A stretch of 64,000 bases of DNA, from the NCBI GenBank assembly GCA_025355965.1, contig JANXYR010000053.1:1-64000 (forward strand), read 5' to 3'. The number at the start of each line of letters is the position of its first letter. The first letter of the stretch is position 1. The DNA is from Geobacteraceae bacterium. Lineage in GTDB: Bacteria; Desulfobacterota; Desulfuromonadia; Geobacterales; Pseudopelobacteraceae. The translations under genes were made by a program, and so were the position numbers. Below the pieces are notes generated by a model that saw only the letters and a list, made by a program, of their open reading frames with translations, ran no database searches and was not told where the DNA came from. Below, piece by piece: positions 12,315-23,122 of this stretch.

Positions 12315-13038
12315 TTCTTCGAGGCTTTGGACGAAATCTCTAAAGAAGAACTACGGCAGTCGGCAGGTTGTCAGTGGCGTTGATATTTCTATAACATCCG
12401 GATCAATTATTGGGCTGTTGGGACCGAACGGGGCAGGTAAAACAACAACTTTTTATATGGTAGTCGGTTTAGCACAGCCTGATGGTGGTCAGGTTTTTCT
12501 CGGTGAGGAAGAGATTACATCGCTCCCGATGTACCAGCGAGCGCGCCGGGGAATCAGTTATCTTCCGCAGGAAGCCTCTGTTTTTCGTAAGTTATCTGTG
12601 GCAGATAATCTGTTGGCAATTATTGAAACGGTTGAGTCTGATAAACGTCTTGGTAGGCAGAGGATGTATCAGTTGCTGGAGGAGTTTTCAATTTCGCACA
12701 TTGCGCACTCAATGGGATATTCCCTTTCTGGCGGAGAACGGCGACGGGTTGAGATTGCCAGGGCACTGATAACAAATCCTGCATTTATTTTGCTGGACGA
12801 GCCGTTTGCAGGGATTGACCCAATAGCCGTTGCCGATATTCAGGGGTTGATTGTTTCGCTCAAAAATAAAAATATAGGTGTTTTGATTTCTGATCATAAT
12901 GTCCGTGAAACCTTGGGCGTATGCGACTCCGCTTATATTATGAACAGTGGAGTAGTACTGGAACACGGTACGCCGGACGAGATTGCAAGTAGTAAAAAAG
13001 CTCGAGAGATTTATCTGGGTAAAGATTTTCGTCTCTGA
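12298..13038 (+). CDS. lptB: LPS export ABC transporter ATP-binding protein
   Basis: GLLGPNGAGKTTTFYMVVGL...YSLSGGERRRVEIARAL...LLDEPFAGIDPIAV. Start MLEVVNSSRLW at 12298, overlapping the lptA end. Confidence 0.95.
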   Translation: MLEVVNSSRLWTKSLKKNYGSRQVVSGVDISITSGSIIGLLGPNGAGKTTTFYMVVGLAQPDGGQVFLGEEEITSLPMYQRARRGISYLPQEASVFRKLSVADNLLAIIETVESDKRLGRQRMYQLLEEFSISHIAHSMGYSLSGGERRRVEIARALITNPAFILLDEPFAGIDPIAVADIQGLIVSLKNKNIGVLISDHNVRETLGVCDSAYIMNSGVVLEHGTPDEIASSKKAREIYLGKDFRL

Positions 13039-13095
13039 TTTATACTGTCAGAATAGATTTATGAATCCCTATATCTGGTTTGAGGTCAATGTTTC

Positions 13096-14538
13096 ATGGC
13101 AATGGAGATGCGTCAACAATTGAAAATGTCTCAGCAACTGGTGATGACTCCCCAGTTGCAACAGGCTATCAAGCTGCTTCAGTTGACTCGTATGGAACTT
13201 CAAGAGCTGGTAGTTCAAGAGTTGGAAGAAAATCCGCTCCTTGAAGAATCTACCGGTCTTGATGAGATTTCAGAGCCTGACATACTTGAAGTGGCGGAGT
13301 TGGAGCATGAACCGGTGCAGGAGATTGCGGATTTCCATGAGGTGGAAACTGGCGAGGAAACTCTGCGCGACTGGGACAGTTATCTGGACGGCTACAACTA
13401 CAGTTCCGGGGAGCAACAGTACGGTGGTGAGGACGAACGCCCCTCCTTTGAAAACATGCTGACAAAAAAAGGCACTCTAATCGATCACCTGTTATGGCAG
13501 CTCAATATGGGACAGTATTCTGAGATGGATGTCCGTGTAGGTGAGGTAATCATAGGTAATGTTGACGATTATGGCTATTTACGGGCATCTCTACAGGAAA
13601 TTGCAGCAGCAAGTAATGCTACGGAAGAGGACGTTCAGGATGTGCTTGAATGTATTCAGGAATTTGATCCACCTGGCGTTGCTGCTCGTGACTTGAGAGA
13701 ATGTTTGCTGATCCAGGCATGGAACCTGGGTATGAAGGGGAGTGTTGTCGAAAGTATTTTGCAAAATCATCTTGGCGATCTGGAAAAACGAGACTACAAA
13801 CAGATTGCACGTTTATTGAAAGTCGATATGAATCAGGTGCTTGTTGCTTCCAGAATTATTTCCGGATTTGATCCACGCCCCGGTTCGTCGTTTAGTACCG
13901 ATGATGTGCATTATATTTCTCCAGACATTTTTGTACATAAGGTGGGTGACGATTATGTCGTTATGCTGAATGAGGAAGGACTGCCCAACCTGAAAGTCAG
14001 TACCGAGTATGCAGATGCCCGCGGAAATGGTACTATAGACTCCCAGACTGAGCATTATATCAGTGATAAAATGCGTTCAGCTGCATGGCTGATAAAAAGT
14101 ATTCAGCAGCGGCAGCGAACGATATACAAGGTTGCAAAGAGTATAATCCGGTTTCAACGTGAATATTTTGATCGTGGTATCGAGTATCTTCGCCCATTGG
14201 TGCTCCGGGACATTGCTGAGGATATCGGCATGCATGAATCAACCATCAGTAGGGTCACAACCAATAAATATATGCAGACGCCTCAAGGATTACTTGAACT
14301 AAAATACTTTTTCAATAGCGGTCTTTCGACCAGTGAAGGGGATTTTGTCGCCTCTGAGAGTGTAAAAAACAGAATTAAAGAAATTATCGAGAAGGAAAAT
14401 CCCAAGAAACCGTTTTCAGATCAGAAAATTTCCGAAATGCTGACGGGGCAGACGGTGAATATTGCGCGGCGTACGGTAACCAAGTATCGCGAAATGCTTA
14501 ATCTGGGATCATCTTCTGAACGTAAACGACATTTTTGA
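13096..14538 (+). CDS. rpoN: RNA polymerase sigma-54 factor
   Basis: MRQQLKMSQQLVMTPQLQQAIKLLQLTRMELQELV...; RpoN box ARRTVTKYREMLNL. Confidence 0.97.
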   Translation: MAMEMRQQLKMSQQLVMTPQLQQAIKLLQLTRMELQELVVQELEENPLLEESTGLDEISEPDILEVAELEHEPVQEIADFHEVETGEETLRDWDSYLDGYNYSSGEQQYGGEDERPSFENMLTKKGTLIDHLLWQLNMGQYSEMDVRVGEVIIGNVDDYGYLRASLQEIAAASNATEEDVQDVLECIQEFDPPGVAARDLRECLLIQAWNLGMKGSVVESILQNHLGDLEKRDYKQIARLLKVDMNQVLVASRIISGFDPRPGSSFSTDDVHYISPDIFVHKVGDDYVVMLNEEGLPNLKVSTEYADARGNGTIDSQTEHYISDKMRSAAWLIKSIQQRQRTIYKVAKSIIRFQREYFDRGIEYLRPLVLRDIAEDIGMHESTISRVTTNKYMQTPQGLLELKYFFNSGLSTSEGDFVASESVKNRIKEIIEKENPKKPFSDQKISEMLTGQTVNIARRTVTKYREMLNLGSSSERKRHF

Positions 14539-14595
14539 CGAACTGCCATAGCGGCAGTCGTCCATTTCACAGCACCAACTACACAGGAGGATTGT

Positions 14596-15144
14596 ATGCA
14601 GGTAACTATGACATTCAGGCACATGGAACAGAGCGATGCTCTCAAGGCATATGCTGAAGAAAAACTTGAGCGTGTGACTAAGTATATTGATAGCCCGATT
14701 AATGTTCAGGTCTACTTTTCCGTAGAAAAGAAGATTCGTCACATTGTCGAAATTGTCATTAATTCAAAAGGGATCAGTACTAAAGCTTCCGAGGCGACCA
14801 ACGATATGTATGCCTCTATAGATGCGGTCATCGACAAGATAGAGCGTCAGCTTGTTCGCTACAAGGAAAAGATTAAAGCTCATAAGCCGAACGGGGATGA
14901 ACATGGCCGTCAGCTTTCTAAAAAGATTTTTGAAGCTGACAGTATTGAAGCCAGCACCGGTTCAGTCGTAATAAAAACAACCACTGAAACCGTTAAGCCT
15001 ATGTCTATCGAAGAGGCCGTAATGCAGATGGATCTCCTTCATAAAGATTTTATCGTGTTCACTGATGCCGACAGCAGTGAATTCAATGTTCTGTATCGTC
15101 GTAAAGACGGAAATTACGGACTGATCGAACCACATCGCGCCTAG
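14596..15144 (+). CDS. hpf: Ribosome hibernation promoting factor (long form)
   Basis: MQVTMTFRHMEQSDALKAYAEEKLERVTKYI...; C-terminal MSIEEAVMQMDLLHKDFIVFTDADSSEFNVLYRRKDGNYGLIEP. Confidence 0.95.
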   Translation: MQVTMTFRHMEQSDALKAYAEEKLERVTKYIDSPINVQVYFSVEKKIRHIVEIVINSKGISTKASEATNDMYASIDAVIDKIERQLVRYKEKIKAHKPNGDEHGRQLSKKIFEADSIEASTGSVVIKTTTETVKPMSIEEAVMQMDLLHKDFIVFTDADSSEFNVLYRRKDGNYGLIEPHRA

Positions 15145-15159
15145 ATTTATTTAGCCGCC

Positions 15160-16119
15160 ATGGATGGTATATCACTCTCTATACAGGACCTGCTGACTGA
15201 TAATGAGTATGGTCTGGGCTTGTCACTTCTGGCCGGCAAGCAGGGCCTCATACATCGTATCTCCAGCTCACGTATTCAGAAACCTGGACTGGCACTGGCT
15301 GGTTACACCGAGCACCTGCATCCGGACCGGTTGCAGGTGCTCGGCAACACTGAAATATCGTACCTGAAACAGATTGACAATCGTGTTGGAGCAAAAAACC
15401 TTGCTGCGCTCTGCAGCTATCCAATATCCTGCTTCATTGTTACTAAAAACTTGCGCCCGCCACAGTTACTGCTTGATCTGGCAGACTCCCATTCTATACC
15501 GGTGCTTGCAACCGCTCATCAATCGTCAACTTTCATATCTCTTATAACCAAATTTCTTGAAGAACGATTGTTGCCAACTACCCATCTGCATGGAGTTTTG
15601 ATAGATGTGTTGGGGGTCGGGGTTCTTCTTACCGGGAAAAGTGGTATAGGCAAGAGTGAATGTGCCCTGGATCTTGTGATTCGTGGCCACCGACTTGTTG
15701 CAGACGACATGGTGTTCATAAAGAAAAAGATGCCTGCGGTGCTGATTGGGCAGGCAGAGGAATCGCTTCAGTATTTGATGGAAATTCGTGGTCTTGGTAT
15801 CATAAACATCAAGGATCTTTATGGTGTCTCTGCGATTCGCGACAAAAAAATTGTAGATATACAACTGGAACTGATGGAGTGGGATGAATCCCACGAATAT
15901 GATCGACTGGGTGTTGATGACCGTACGGTCACGATTCTAGGTATTGAGATACCGCACATTATTATTCCGGTCAGACCAGGCCGCAATCTTGGTTCAATTA
16001 TTGAAGTTGCCGCTCGTAATAACCTGCTTAAAGGGATGGGGTACCACTCGGCCCGTGATTTTCAGGAACGACTCCTAAAGCGCATCGAAGCCAGGCCACT
16101 TGGAGATGAGGTAGAGTAG
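15160..16119 (+). CDS. hprK: HPr kinase/phosphorylase
   Basis: GVGVLLTGKSGIGKSECALDLVIRGHRLVADD; MEIRGLGIINIKDLYGVSAI. Confidence 0.96.
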   Translation: MDGISLSIQDLLTDNEYGLGLSLLAGKQGLIHRISSSRIQKPGLALAGYTEHLHPDRLQVLGNTEISYLKQIDNRVGAKNLAALCSYPISCFIVTKNLRPPQLLLDLADSHSIPVLATAHQSSTFISLITKFLEERLLPTTHLHGVLIDVLGVGVLLTGKSGIGKSECALDLVIRGHRLVADDMVFIKKKMPAVLIGQAEESLQYLMEIRGLGIINIKDLYGVSAIRDKKIVDIQLELMEWDESHEYDRLGVDDRTVTILGIEIPHIIIPVRPGRNLGSIIEVAARNNLLKGMGYHSARDFQERLLKRIEARPLGDEVE

Positions 16120-16122
16120 GGT

Positions 16123-16986
16123 ATGCGCATTATAGTGATAACCGGCATGTCCGGTTCCGGGAAATCGACTGCAGTCAGAGCCTTGGAAGATGAAGGTTAT
16201 TATTGTATAGATAATTTGCCGGTACGCCTGTTTAAGCGTTTTGTTGATCTGATCGGCAAATCGGGTGAGGCCTTCAAAGGTATTGTATTGGTTGCTGATA
16301 TCCGTGGGCGGGAGTTTTTTAAAGGGTACGAAAGTGCTTTTCACAAAATTATCGGCTCTGGGCATACAGTAGAGATTTTTTTCTTTGATGCTCTGGATGA
16401 AATTCTGGTAAGGCGTTTTTCTGAAACGCGTCGACGACATCCCGCTGATGATCACTGCACTGTTGCCGAAGGTATTCGTATTGAACGTGATCGCTTGAGT
16501 GGCCTTAGGCAGATTGCAACCAGATTAATTGACACATCTGAGTTTACGGTGCACCAGCTTAAGGAATTTATCCTAAGAATAGTCAGGGGTGAGGAAAAAG
16601 AGAATCAGCTTGTAGTCGAAGTGCAGTCATTTGGATTTAAGTACGGTGTGCCTCTTGAATCAAGCATCGTCATGGATGTTCGCTTTTTACCGAATCCGTT
16701 TTTCGTACCGGAATTGAAAGAAAGCTCAGGTCTTGATGATACTGTTCGTGATTATGTTCTTGATAACGTTGTTACGGCACAATTCCTTGATCACTTTTTT
16801 CCGCTTTTAGATATGCTGTTGCCGGCACATCGTCAGGAAGGGAAATCTTACTTAACAGTTTCTATTGGTTGTACAGGTGGTCGTCATCGCTCTGTTGCCA
16901 TAGCAGAGGCCACAGGAATGCACTTGCAGGAAACATGGCCCTCAGTGCGAATTATTCACAGGGATATTGAAAAGGGGCTTAAATGA
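16123..16986 (+). CDS. rapZ: RNase adapter RapZ
   Basis: IVITGMSGSGKSTAVRALEDEGYYCIDNLP...GCTGGRHRSVAIAEA. Confidence 0.96.
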   Translation: MRIIVITGMSGSGKSTAVRALEDEGYYCIDNLPVRLFKRFVDLIGKSGEAFKGIVLVADIRGREFFKGYESAFHKIIGSGHTVEIFFFDALDEILVRRFSETRRRHPADDHCTVAEGIRIERDRLSGLRQIATRLIDTSEFTVHQLKEFILRIVRGEEKENQLVVEVQSFGFKYGVPLESSIVMDVRFLPNPFFVPELKESSGLDDTVRDYVLDNVVTAQFLDHFFPLLDMLLPAHRQEGKSYLTVSIGCTGGRHRSVAIAEATGMHLQETWPSVRIIHRDIEKGLK

Positions 16987-17375
16987 TAGGATTAGTACTT
17001 GTTACCCATGCTAGATTGGCGACTGCACTCAAATTGTCGGCTGAAATGATTGTCGGACCAATTGAAAGTTGTGCCACTGTTGAAGTTGGTTCCGATGAGC
17101 AGGCTGATGATATCATGGCTAGGGTTGTAGCTGCGGTTGAGGCGGTTAAGTCGGGCGGGGCTATTATCATGACCGATCTTTTTGGCGGGACGCCATCCAA
17201 TATGGCTATGTCGTTCTTAAAAGAGGGGTGTATTGAAGTCGTTACCGGAGTAAATCTTCCAATGTTGATTGAATTCTGTTCCCGTCGTGAACGAAAGTCG
17301 GTTACCGAGATTGCAGTGGATCTGCATCGAACGGGTCGCGATGGAATTATCGTAGCCGGAGAGCTGTTGAAATGA
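16983..17375 (+). CDS. PTS mannose-type EIIA component
   Basis: LVLVTHARLATALKLSAEMIVGP...GAIIMTDLFGGTPSNMAM. Confidence 0.92.
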   Translation: MIGLVLVTHARLATALKLSAEMIVGPIESCATVEVGSDEQADDIMARVVAAVEAVKSGGAIIMTDLFGGTPSNMAMSFLKEGCIEVVTGVNLPMLIEFCSRRERKSVTEIAVDLHRTGRDGIIVAGELLK

Positions 17376-17429
17376 ATTCATTTAAGTGAATATGAGAAGT
17401 AAACATGCACAGTTAAGGAACCTGAATCT

Positions 17430-17696
17430 ATGCTCCAAAAAGAGTTTTTGATTATAAATAAATTAGGATTACACGCTCGTGCTTCAGCCCTCCTTGTGAA
17501 GACTTCCAGTCGTTTTAATTCAGATGTCAAGTTGGCCCGAGAGGATGTTGAGGTTAACGGAAAAAGCATCATGGGTATTATGATGCTGGCAGCCTCAAAG
17601 GGTTCTTCTGTCCGTTTAACGGTTATCGGTGCAGACGAAACCGAAGCTTTTCAGGCTATTGGCGACCTGATTGCCAACGGCTTTGGAGAAGAATGA
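17430..17696 (+). CDS. ptsH: Phosphocarrier protein HPr
   Basis: INKLGLHARASALLVKTSSRF...VNGKSIMGIMMLAASKG (His and Ser phosphosite contexts). Confidence 0.95.
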   Translation: MLQKEFLIINKLGLHARASALLVKTSSRFNSDVKLAREDVEVNGKSIMGIMMLAASKGSSVRLTVIGADETEAFQAIGDLIANGFGEE

Positions 17697-17697
17697 C

Positions 17698-19440
17698 ATG
17701 CGGACCTTCTCCGGAATCGCGGCTTCGCCCGGGATTGCCATGGGGAAGTTGTGCATCATTGACCGTAGTCGATCGGTCGTACCGGAGTATCCGATCCCCT
17801 CAGAATCGGTTTCCCATGAAACAGCTCGCTTGACTCAGGCGATAGAAGATACCCGCGTCGAGCTTGAAACGCTTAAAAACCGCCTCGCAGAAACAAGTGG
17901 TGAAGACCACATCTTTTTTATTGAGACCCACCTGATGATACTTGCTGATGAACGCTTGGTGTCTGAAACATCAGAGATCATCAGAACCGGCATGATAAAT
18001 GCTGAAGGCGCTCTGCGTCGGACGCTGCACCGCTACCGTGAAACGTTTGCAAATATCGATGACCCGTATCTTCGGGAACGTATCAGCGATGTAGAAACAG
18101 TTATTGAACGGGTTCTAAACAATATGAGTGGCGAAATAGTGGAACCCCTTCCCCAACAGGACGGCCAGATAATCATTGCGGCCCACGATTTTTCTCCTGC
18201 TGATATGCTTCAGATCAATCGTACCAATATTCTTGCTGTCATAACCGAGATAGGCGGCCAGACATCGCATACGGCCATACTGGCACGCGCCCTTGATCTT
18301 CCTGCAGTTATGGGCGTTGAGGGAATAACGGATCTTCTGCTCGATGGTGTTGTAGTTATTGTTGATGGATTATCCGGTACGGTGATTGTTGATCCGGATC
18401 AGGAAACATTTCAGTCATCACTTCACCGTAAGCAGCATTATGAATATGTTGAATATGAACTTTTGAAAACGGCTCATCTTCCGGCAGTTACCCTTGATGG
18501 CCACCAGATGCATCTGCGCGGAAACGTCGAGATACCTGAAGAGGGCGCTTCTGTTATTGCGCATGGGGGGAGTGGGGCTGGGTTGTACCGTACCGAGATG
18601 CTCTTTATGAACCGCGCATTAATGCCGGATGAAGAAGAACAGCTGGTGGTATACCGGGCAATGCAGCAGGCCATAGCTCCACATCCTCTCACAATTCGGA
18701 CGCTGGATGCAGGTGGCGACAAGCTGCTTGAGGGTATGGATCAGTTGGCGGAACTCAACCCGGCTCTCGGTGTACGTGCGATTCGATTGTCCCTGAGCAT
18801 GCCGGAAGAATTTAAAAAACAGTTGCGGGCTATTTTGCGGGTTGCTGCAGACGGGCCTGTCAGGATAATGTTCCCAATGATTTCGGGAATAGAGGAAGTC
18901 CGCAGGGCGAAAAAGCTGCTTGAAGAAGCCAAGAGTGAACTGATCGCCTCTGCTACCCCGTTTGACAGAGAAATCCAGGTCGGTGTGATGATTGAAATAC
19001 CAGCTGCCGTTACATTGGCCGACCTGCTGGCGCGTGAGGTCAGTTTTTTTAGTGTCGGCACGAATGACCTGATTCAATACACCTTGGCAATAGATCGCAG
19101 CAACGAACAACTCTCCCATATGTATCAACCGCTTCACCCTGCGGTGCTGAGGTCTCTGCGCCGGATTGTGCAGGCCGCTCATGGTGCCGGAATTCCTGCC
19201 TGTCTTTGCGGCGAAATGGCAGGTGACCCACTATATCTGCCGGTCCTGCTCGGGCTTGGCTTTGATGAACTTTCGATGGGTGCCGGATCAATATTGCGCG
19301 TGAAACAGATTCTCCGTCGTTGCACCTTGGAGAGAGCTGCCACAATAGCTGAAGGTTGCTTTGCTTTTTCAACTGCGGCGGAAGTAGAAATGTATCTCAA
19401 GTCTCAAATTACCCTTGATGTAGCCGAAAGTATCGACTGA
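17698..19440 (+). CDS. ptsI: PTS enzyme I
   Basis: TEIGGQTSHTAILARALDLPAVMG...FFSVGTNDLIQYTLAIDRSNE. Start MRTFSGIAASPG at 17698. Confidence 0.95.
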   Translation: MRTFSGIAASPGIAMGKLCIIDRSRSVVPEYPIPSESVSHETARLTQAIEDTRVELETLKNRLAETSGEDHIFFIETHLMILADERLVSETSEIIRTGMINAEGALRRTLHRYRETFANIDDPYLRERISDVETVIERVLNNMSGEIVEPLPQQDGQIIIAAHDFSPADMLQINRTNILAVITEIGGQTSHTAILARALDLPAVMGVEGITDLLLDGVVVIVDGLSGTVIVDPDQETFQSSLHRKQHYEYVEYELLKTAHLPAVTLDGHQMHLRGNVEIPEEGASVIAHGGSGAGLYRTEMLFMNRALMPDEEEQLVVYRAMQQAIAPHPLTIRTLDAGGDKLLEGMDQLAELNPALGVRAIRLSLSMPEEFKKQLRAILRVAADGPVRIMFPMISGIEEVRRAKKLLEEAKSELIASATPFDREIQVGVMIEIPAAVTLADLLAREVSFFSVGTNDLIQYTLAIDRSNEQLSHMYQPLHPAVLRSLRRIVQAAHGAGIPACLCGEMAGDPLYLPVLLGLGFDELSMGAGSILRVKQILRRCTLERAATIAEGCFAFSTAAEVEMYLKSQITLDVAESID

Positions 19441-20228
19441 TGACACCTTTCTTAATGTATCCATTTTTTGCATTTGTATTCGGCATGGTTGTCGGTTCAT
19501 TTTTGAACGTCTGCATCTGTCGCCTGCCGAAGAACGAATCGGTTGTTTCTCCACCTTCGCATTGTCCAGATTGTTCATATCAAATACGCTGGTATGACAA
19601 TATTCCGCTCTTGAGCTATTTGTTGCTGCGGGGAAAATGTCGGGGGTGTGGCTCCCATATATCTCTGCAGTACCCGCTTGTAGAAATGCTCAATGGGGTT
19701 TTGACCTTGTTGCTTTTTCTCCGTTTTGGTCCGACACTTGTTTTTGCAGCTCTGTTTCTGTTCTGTTCTGCTCTGGTGGTAATCACCTTTATCGATATTG
19801 AACACCAGATAATCCCTGATGAAATATCGTTGTCCGGCATTGTCGTAGGTTTTGTTCTGTCATTTTTTTTGAAAGGGCACACCTGGCTGAATTCACTGCT
19901 TGGTATCCTGCTTGGAGGTGGCAGTCTGCTCTTGGTTGCCTACTTGTATCAACGGCTGACCGGAAAAGACGGTATGGGCGGAGGAGATATCAAGCTGCTG
20001 GCAATGATGGGCGCTTTTCTGGGGTGGAAGGCTGTGCCGTTTATTATCTTTGCAAGTTCGCTGGTTGGATCGCTGATTGGTGTTTCCATCATGCTGCTTC
20101 AGAAAAAAGATACTAAACTGGCGATTCCGTTTGGCCCCTATCTTGCGTTCGGTGCAGTACTGTACGTTTTCTACGGGAGATCGCTCATCCGGTGGTATCT
20201 GGGTCTGAGTGGTTTTTATCAGGGATAG
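19440..20228 (+). CDS. pilD: Prepilin peptidase / type IV leader peptidase
   Basis: FGMVVGSFLNVCICRLP...CPDCSYQIRWYDNIPLLSYLLLRGKCRGCG...GMGGGDIKLLAMMGAFLGWK. Confidence 0.95.
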   Translation: MTPFLMYPFFAFVFGMVVGSFLNVCICRLPKNESVVSPPSHCPDCSYQIRWYDNIPLLSYLLLRGKCRGCGSHISLQYPLVEMLNGVLTLLLFLRFGPTLVFAALFLFCSALVVITFIDIEHQIIPDEISLSGIVVGFVLSFFLKGHTWLNSLLGILLGGGSLLLVAYLYQRLTGKDGMGGGDIKLLAMMGAFLGWKAVPFIIFASSLVGSLIGVSIMLLQKKDTKLAIPFGPYLAFGAVLYVFYGRSLIRWYLGLSGFYQG

Positions 20229-20230
20229 TC

Positions 20231-21727
20231 ATGATCCGATACCGTCCCACTCTGACCATCTCAATACTTGCTTCTCTGGGGTTATTGCTGGTATTAACAT
20301 GGCTCCTTTTCAGTCTACTCTCTTTCAAAACTGCCGCCAATGACCTGTATGCACAAAAAGGTGAACATGCCCGCACGCTGCTAAAAGCTTTTATCAGCCT
20401 GCTCCCCGATTCAATTCCGACCTACCCTGAAGGATTCATACCTCCTGATTCACAAGCTGCACAATATATTCAAAAACTTTCCGAAGAGTCTGCCTTCGGT
20501 CGTCTGACCCTGCTTGACAGGAATGGCAAAGCGCTATTTAGCGCCGGTCGGGAGGGGAATGATCTGTACTCTCCATTTAAGGGGTTTTCTAAAACAGTGG
20601 ATGGGAGCTATATTCAGCCTGACGGGAGCGGTCTGGTCCAACTCACCACCGTCATGCGTAACGGGGAGGCTGTTGGTAAAGCCGGTTTGCTGCTTTCCCT
20701 GGCTCCGGAAAAAGCCAGGCTGGATAGATCCAGGCAGATGTTAATGGCTTATTTTGCACTGGACTTTGTTTTATTGCTTGGTCTTGGCTCTTTTGTTCTG
20801 TCGCGGATTGTTGTAAACCCGATTAACCGTTTATTGACCGCAACGGAAAAAATCACTGGTGGACAGTACGGCCAGAGGCTGAAAGTGTCCGGGAGTGCCG
20901 AACTTGCCCAGTTGGCGGCTGCTTTTAACGAAATGGCTTCAGCATTGTGGGCTAAAGATCACCAGGTTACTGAACAGATGGCGGCCCTTGAAAAGGCTAA
21001 CTCCGATCTTCGCCAAGCTCGGGAAGAGACTCTTCGTACGGAGAAAATGGCTTCTATCGGTCTACTGGCAGCCGGTATGGCACATGAAATCGGAACGCCA
21101 CTCGCATCTATCATGGGGTATGCAGAGCTTTCGGCTGGTGAACAACCAGAAAACTCTGCCATTCAGGATTATTCACGGCGTATATCAGAAGACTGCTCCA
21201 GGATTGACCGGATTGTAAGGGGATTGCTTGATTTTTCCCGACCACGAGCGCCAGGCGGAGAAAATGCCGATGTACGTGAAGTTGTACTCTTAACCGTTGA
21301 TCTTATGACGCAGCAGGGTATCTTCAAACAATTAAATCTATGCACGGAAATTGATGAAGGGCTATCGTCTGCCAAGTGTGACCAGCACCAGCTTCAACAG
21401 GTAATTATCAACCTGCTCCTCAATAGCCGCGATGCCACTCCGGCTGGCGGTACAATAACTGTCAGAGCGGGACAAGAGGAAGCTTATATCCGTCTGGATG
21501 TCATCGATAGCGGCAGCGGCATTTCTGATGAATCTATGAAGCATATCTTCGATCCATTTTTTACCACCAAACCGCCAGGCAAGGGAACCGGCTTGGGGTT
21601 GGCAATTTCTGCAAGGATAATCGAAGGTTTTGGCGGACGTATAACGGCAACCAGTAAAGTTGGTGAAGGAAGCTGTTTTAGTATTCTGCTGCCGCTGGCG
21701 CGAGTGGAACAAGAGGTAGAAATGTGA
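20231..21727 (+). CDS. HAMP-domain sensor histidine kinase (ZraS/PilS-like)
   Basis: TM-HAMP (VVNPINRLLTATEKITGGQYGQRL); HisKA GMAHEIGTPLASIMGYAEL; HATPase. Start reassigned from 20192. Confidence 0.9.
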   Translation: MIRYRPTLTISILASLGLLLVLTWLLFSLLSFKTAANDLYAQKGEHARTLLKAFISLLPDSIPTYPEGFIPPDSQAAQYIQKLSEESAFGRLTLLDRNGKALFSAGREGNDLYSPFKGFSKTVDGSYIQPDGSGLVQLTTVMRNGEAVGKAGLLLSLAPEKARLDRSRQMLMAYFALDFVLLLGLGSFVLSRIVVNPINRLLTATEKITGGQYGQRLKVSGSAELAQLAAAFNEMASALWAKDHQVTEQMAALEKANSDLRQAREETLRTEKMASIGLLAAGMAHEIGTPLASIMGYAELSAGEQPENSAIQDYSRRISEDCSRIDRIVRGLLDFSRPRAPGGENADVREVVLLTVDLMTQQGIFKQLNLCTEIDEGLSSAKCDQHQLQQVIINLLLNSRDATPAGGTITVRAGQEEAYIRLDVIDSGSGISDESMKHIFDPFFTTKPPGKGTGLGLAISARIIEGFGGRITATSKVGEGSCFSILLPLARVEQEVEM

Positions 21728-23094
21728 GCGTCAGTCAGCATATTCTGATCATAGATGACGAAGAAAACATGCGCCACATGTTGTCAGTCATGCTGGCTCG
21801 TCAGGGGTACCTTGTAGACAAAGCGGCAGACGGTGAAGAGGGCCTGAGCTGCCTTATGAATAAAGTCTATGATTTCATCCTCTGTGACATACGGATGCCG
21901 GAAATGGATGGTAAGGCTTTTCTTGTACGTGCATTGGAAGAACATGTCACTGCTCCTATTATTATGATGTCGGCTTACGGCACCGTGGAGGTTGCGGTGG
22001 AGTGTATGAAACTGGGTGCCTATGATTTCATTTCAAAGCCGTTCAAAAAAGATGAAATCGTTATGGTGCTCAAAAAAGCTGAAGAACGGGAGCGACTAAA
22101 AGAAGAAAACAGTCACCTGCGGGAAGTTGCAGCAGGCCAATTTTCCTATAGTGGGATTCTTAGCAGAAATATCAGAATGGAGGAGATCTTCAACCAGATC
22201 CGCAAGGTTTCTGATCTGAAGACGACAATACTGGTACTTGGTGAGTCAGGTAGCGGAAAAGAGCTGGTTGCCCGTGCCATTCATCAAAATGGCAAACGGT
22301 CACAAAAACCTTTTGTTGCAGTAAATTGTGGGGCTATCCCTGAAAACCTGCTTGAAAGTGAATTGTTCGGGCATATCAAGGGTTCCTTTACTGATGCGTC
22401 CAGTGATAAAAGCGGACTTTTTGAACAAGCTGATGGCGGCACACTTTTTCTGGATGAAATCGGCGAGATGCCGCTCGCTCTACAGGTCAAGCTGCTCCGC
22501 GTACTGCAGGAATGTGAGATCAAAAGAGTAGGTGACGCAGTCACCAGGAAAGTTGATGTCAGAGTGATATCTGCCACGTCACGTGATTTATCGGCTGATG
22601 TAGTGACCGGGCGTTTCCGGGAAGATCTGTATTTCCGGATAAATGTATTTAGCCTGGAGTTGCCACCGCTTCGTGATCGTGTGGAAGATATCCCTCTGTT
22701 GGCTGAGCATTTTTTGAGGCGCTACGGGAGCGGTCATGATGTCAATACATTCCGGATTGAGCCTGATGCAATGCGCACTCTGATGGCACATCGCTGGCCT
22801 GGCAATGTACGCGAACTTGAAAATGTTGTCGAGCGTGCCTGCATTCTTTGTGAAGGTGGCCGCATTACCTCCGGTTGTCTGCCACCGTCGGTTCGTCTGT
22901 CTGATGAAGACTATCAGGGAGAACCTGACGATGATGAAAATCTTTCGATAAAAAAAGCCGAAGATACCATTGAACGAGACCTGATTCGTAAAGCGCTTGC
23001 CAAAACGTGTGGTAATCGTACTCAAGCTGCAAAAATGCTGGAAATAAGCCATCGATCACTGCTTTACAAAATCAAGGAATATGGCATAGAGTAG
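21724..23094 (+). CDS. Sigma54-dependent response regulator (NtrC/PilR family)
   Basis: Receiver; [60 protein letters not shown] at the C-terminus. Confidence 0.93.
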   Translation: MSVSQHILIIDDEENMRHMLSVMLARQGYLVDKAADGEEGLSCLMNKVYDFILCDIRMPEMDGKAFLVRALEEHVTAPIIMMSAYGTVEVAVECMKLGAYDFISKPFKKDEIVMVLKKAEERERLKEENSHLREVAAGQFSYSGILSRNIRMEEIFNQIRKVSDLKTTILVLGESGSGKELVARAIHQNGKRSQKPFVAVNCGAIPENLLESELFGHIKGSFTDASSDKSGLFEQADGGTLFLDEIGEMPLALQVKLLRVLQECEIKRVGDAVTRKVDVRVISATSRDLSADVVTGRFREDLYFRINVFSLELPPLRDRVEDIPLLAEHFLRRYGSGHDVNTFRIEPDAMRTLMAHRWPGNVRELENVVERACILCEGGRITSGCLPPSVRLSDEDYQGEPDDDENLSIKKAEDTIERDLIRKALAKTCGNRTQAAKMLEISHRSLLYKIKEYGIE

Positions 23095-23122
23095 CCAAAA
23101 TCAAATCCTGAAAGGAATTTTC

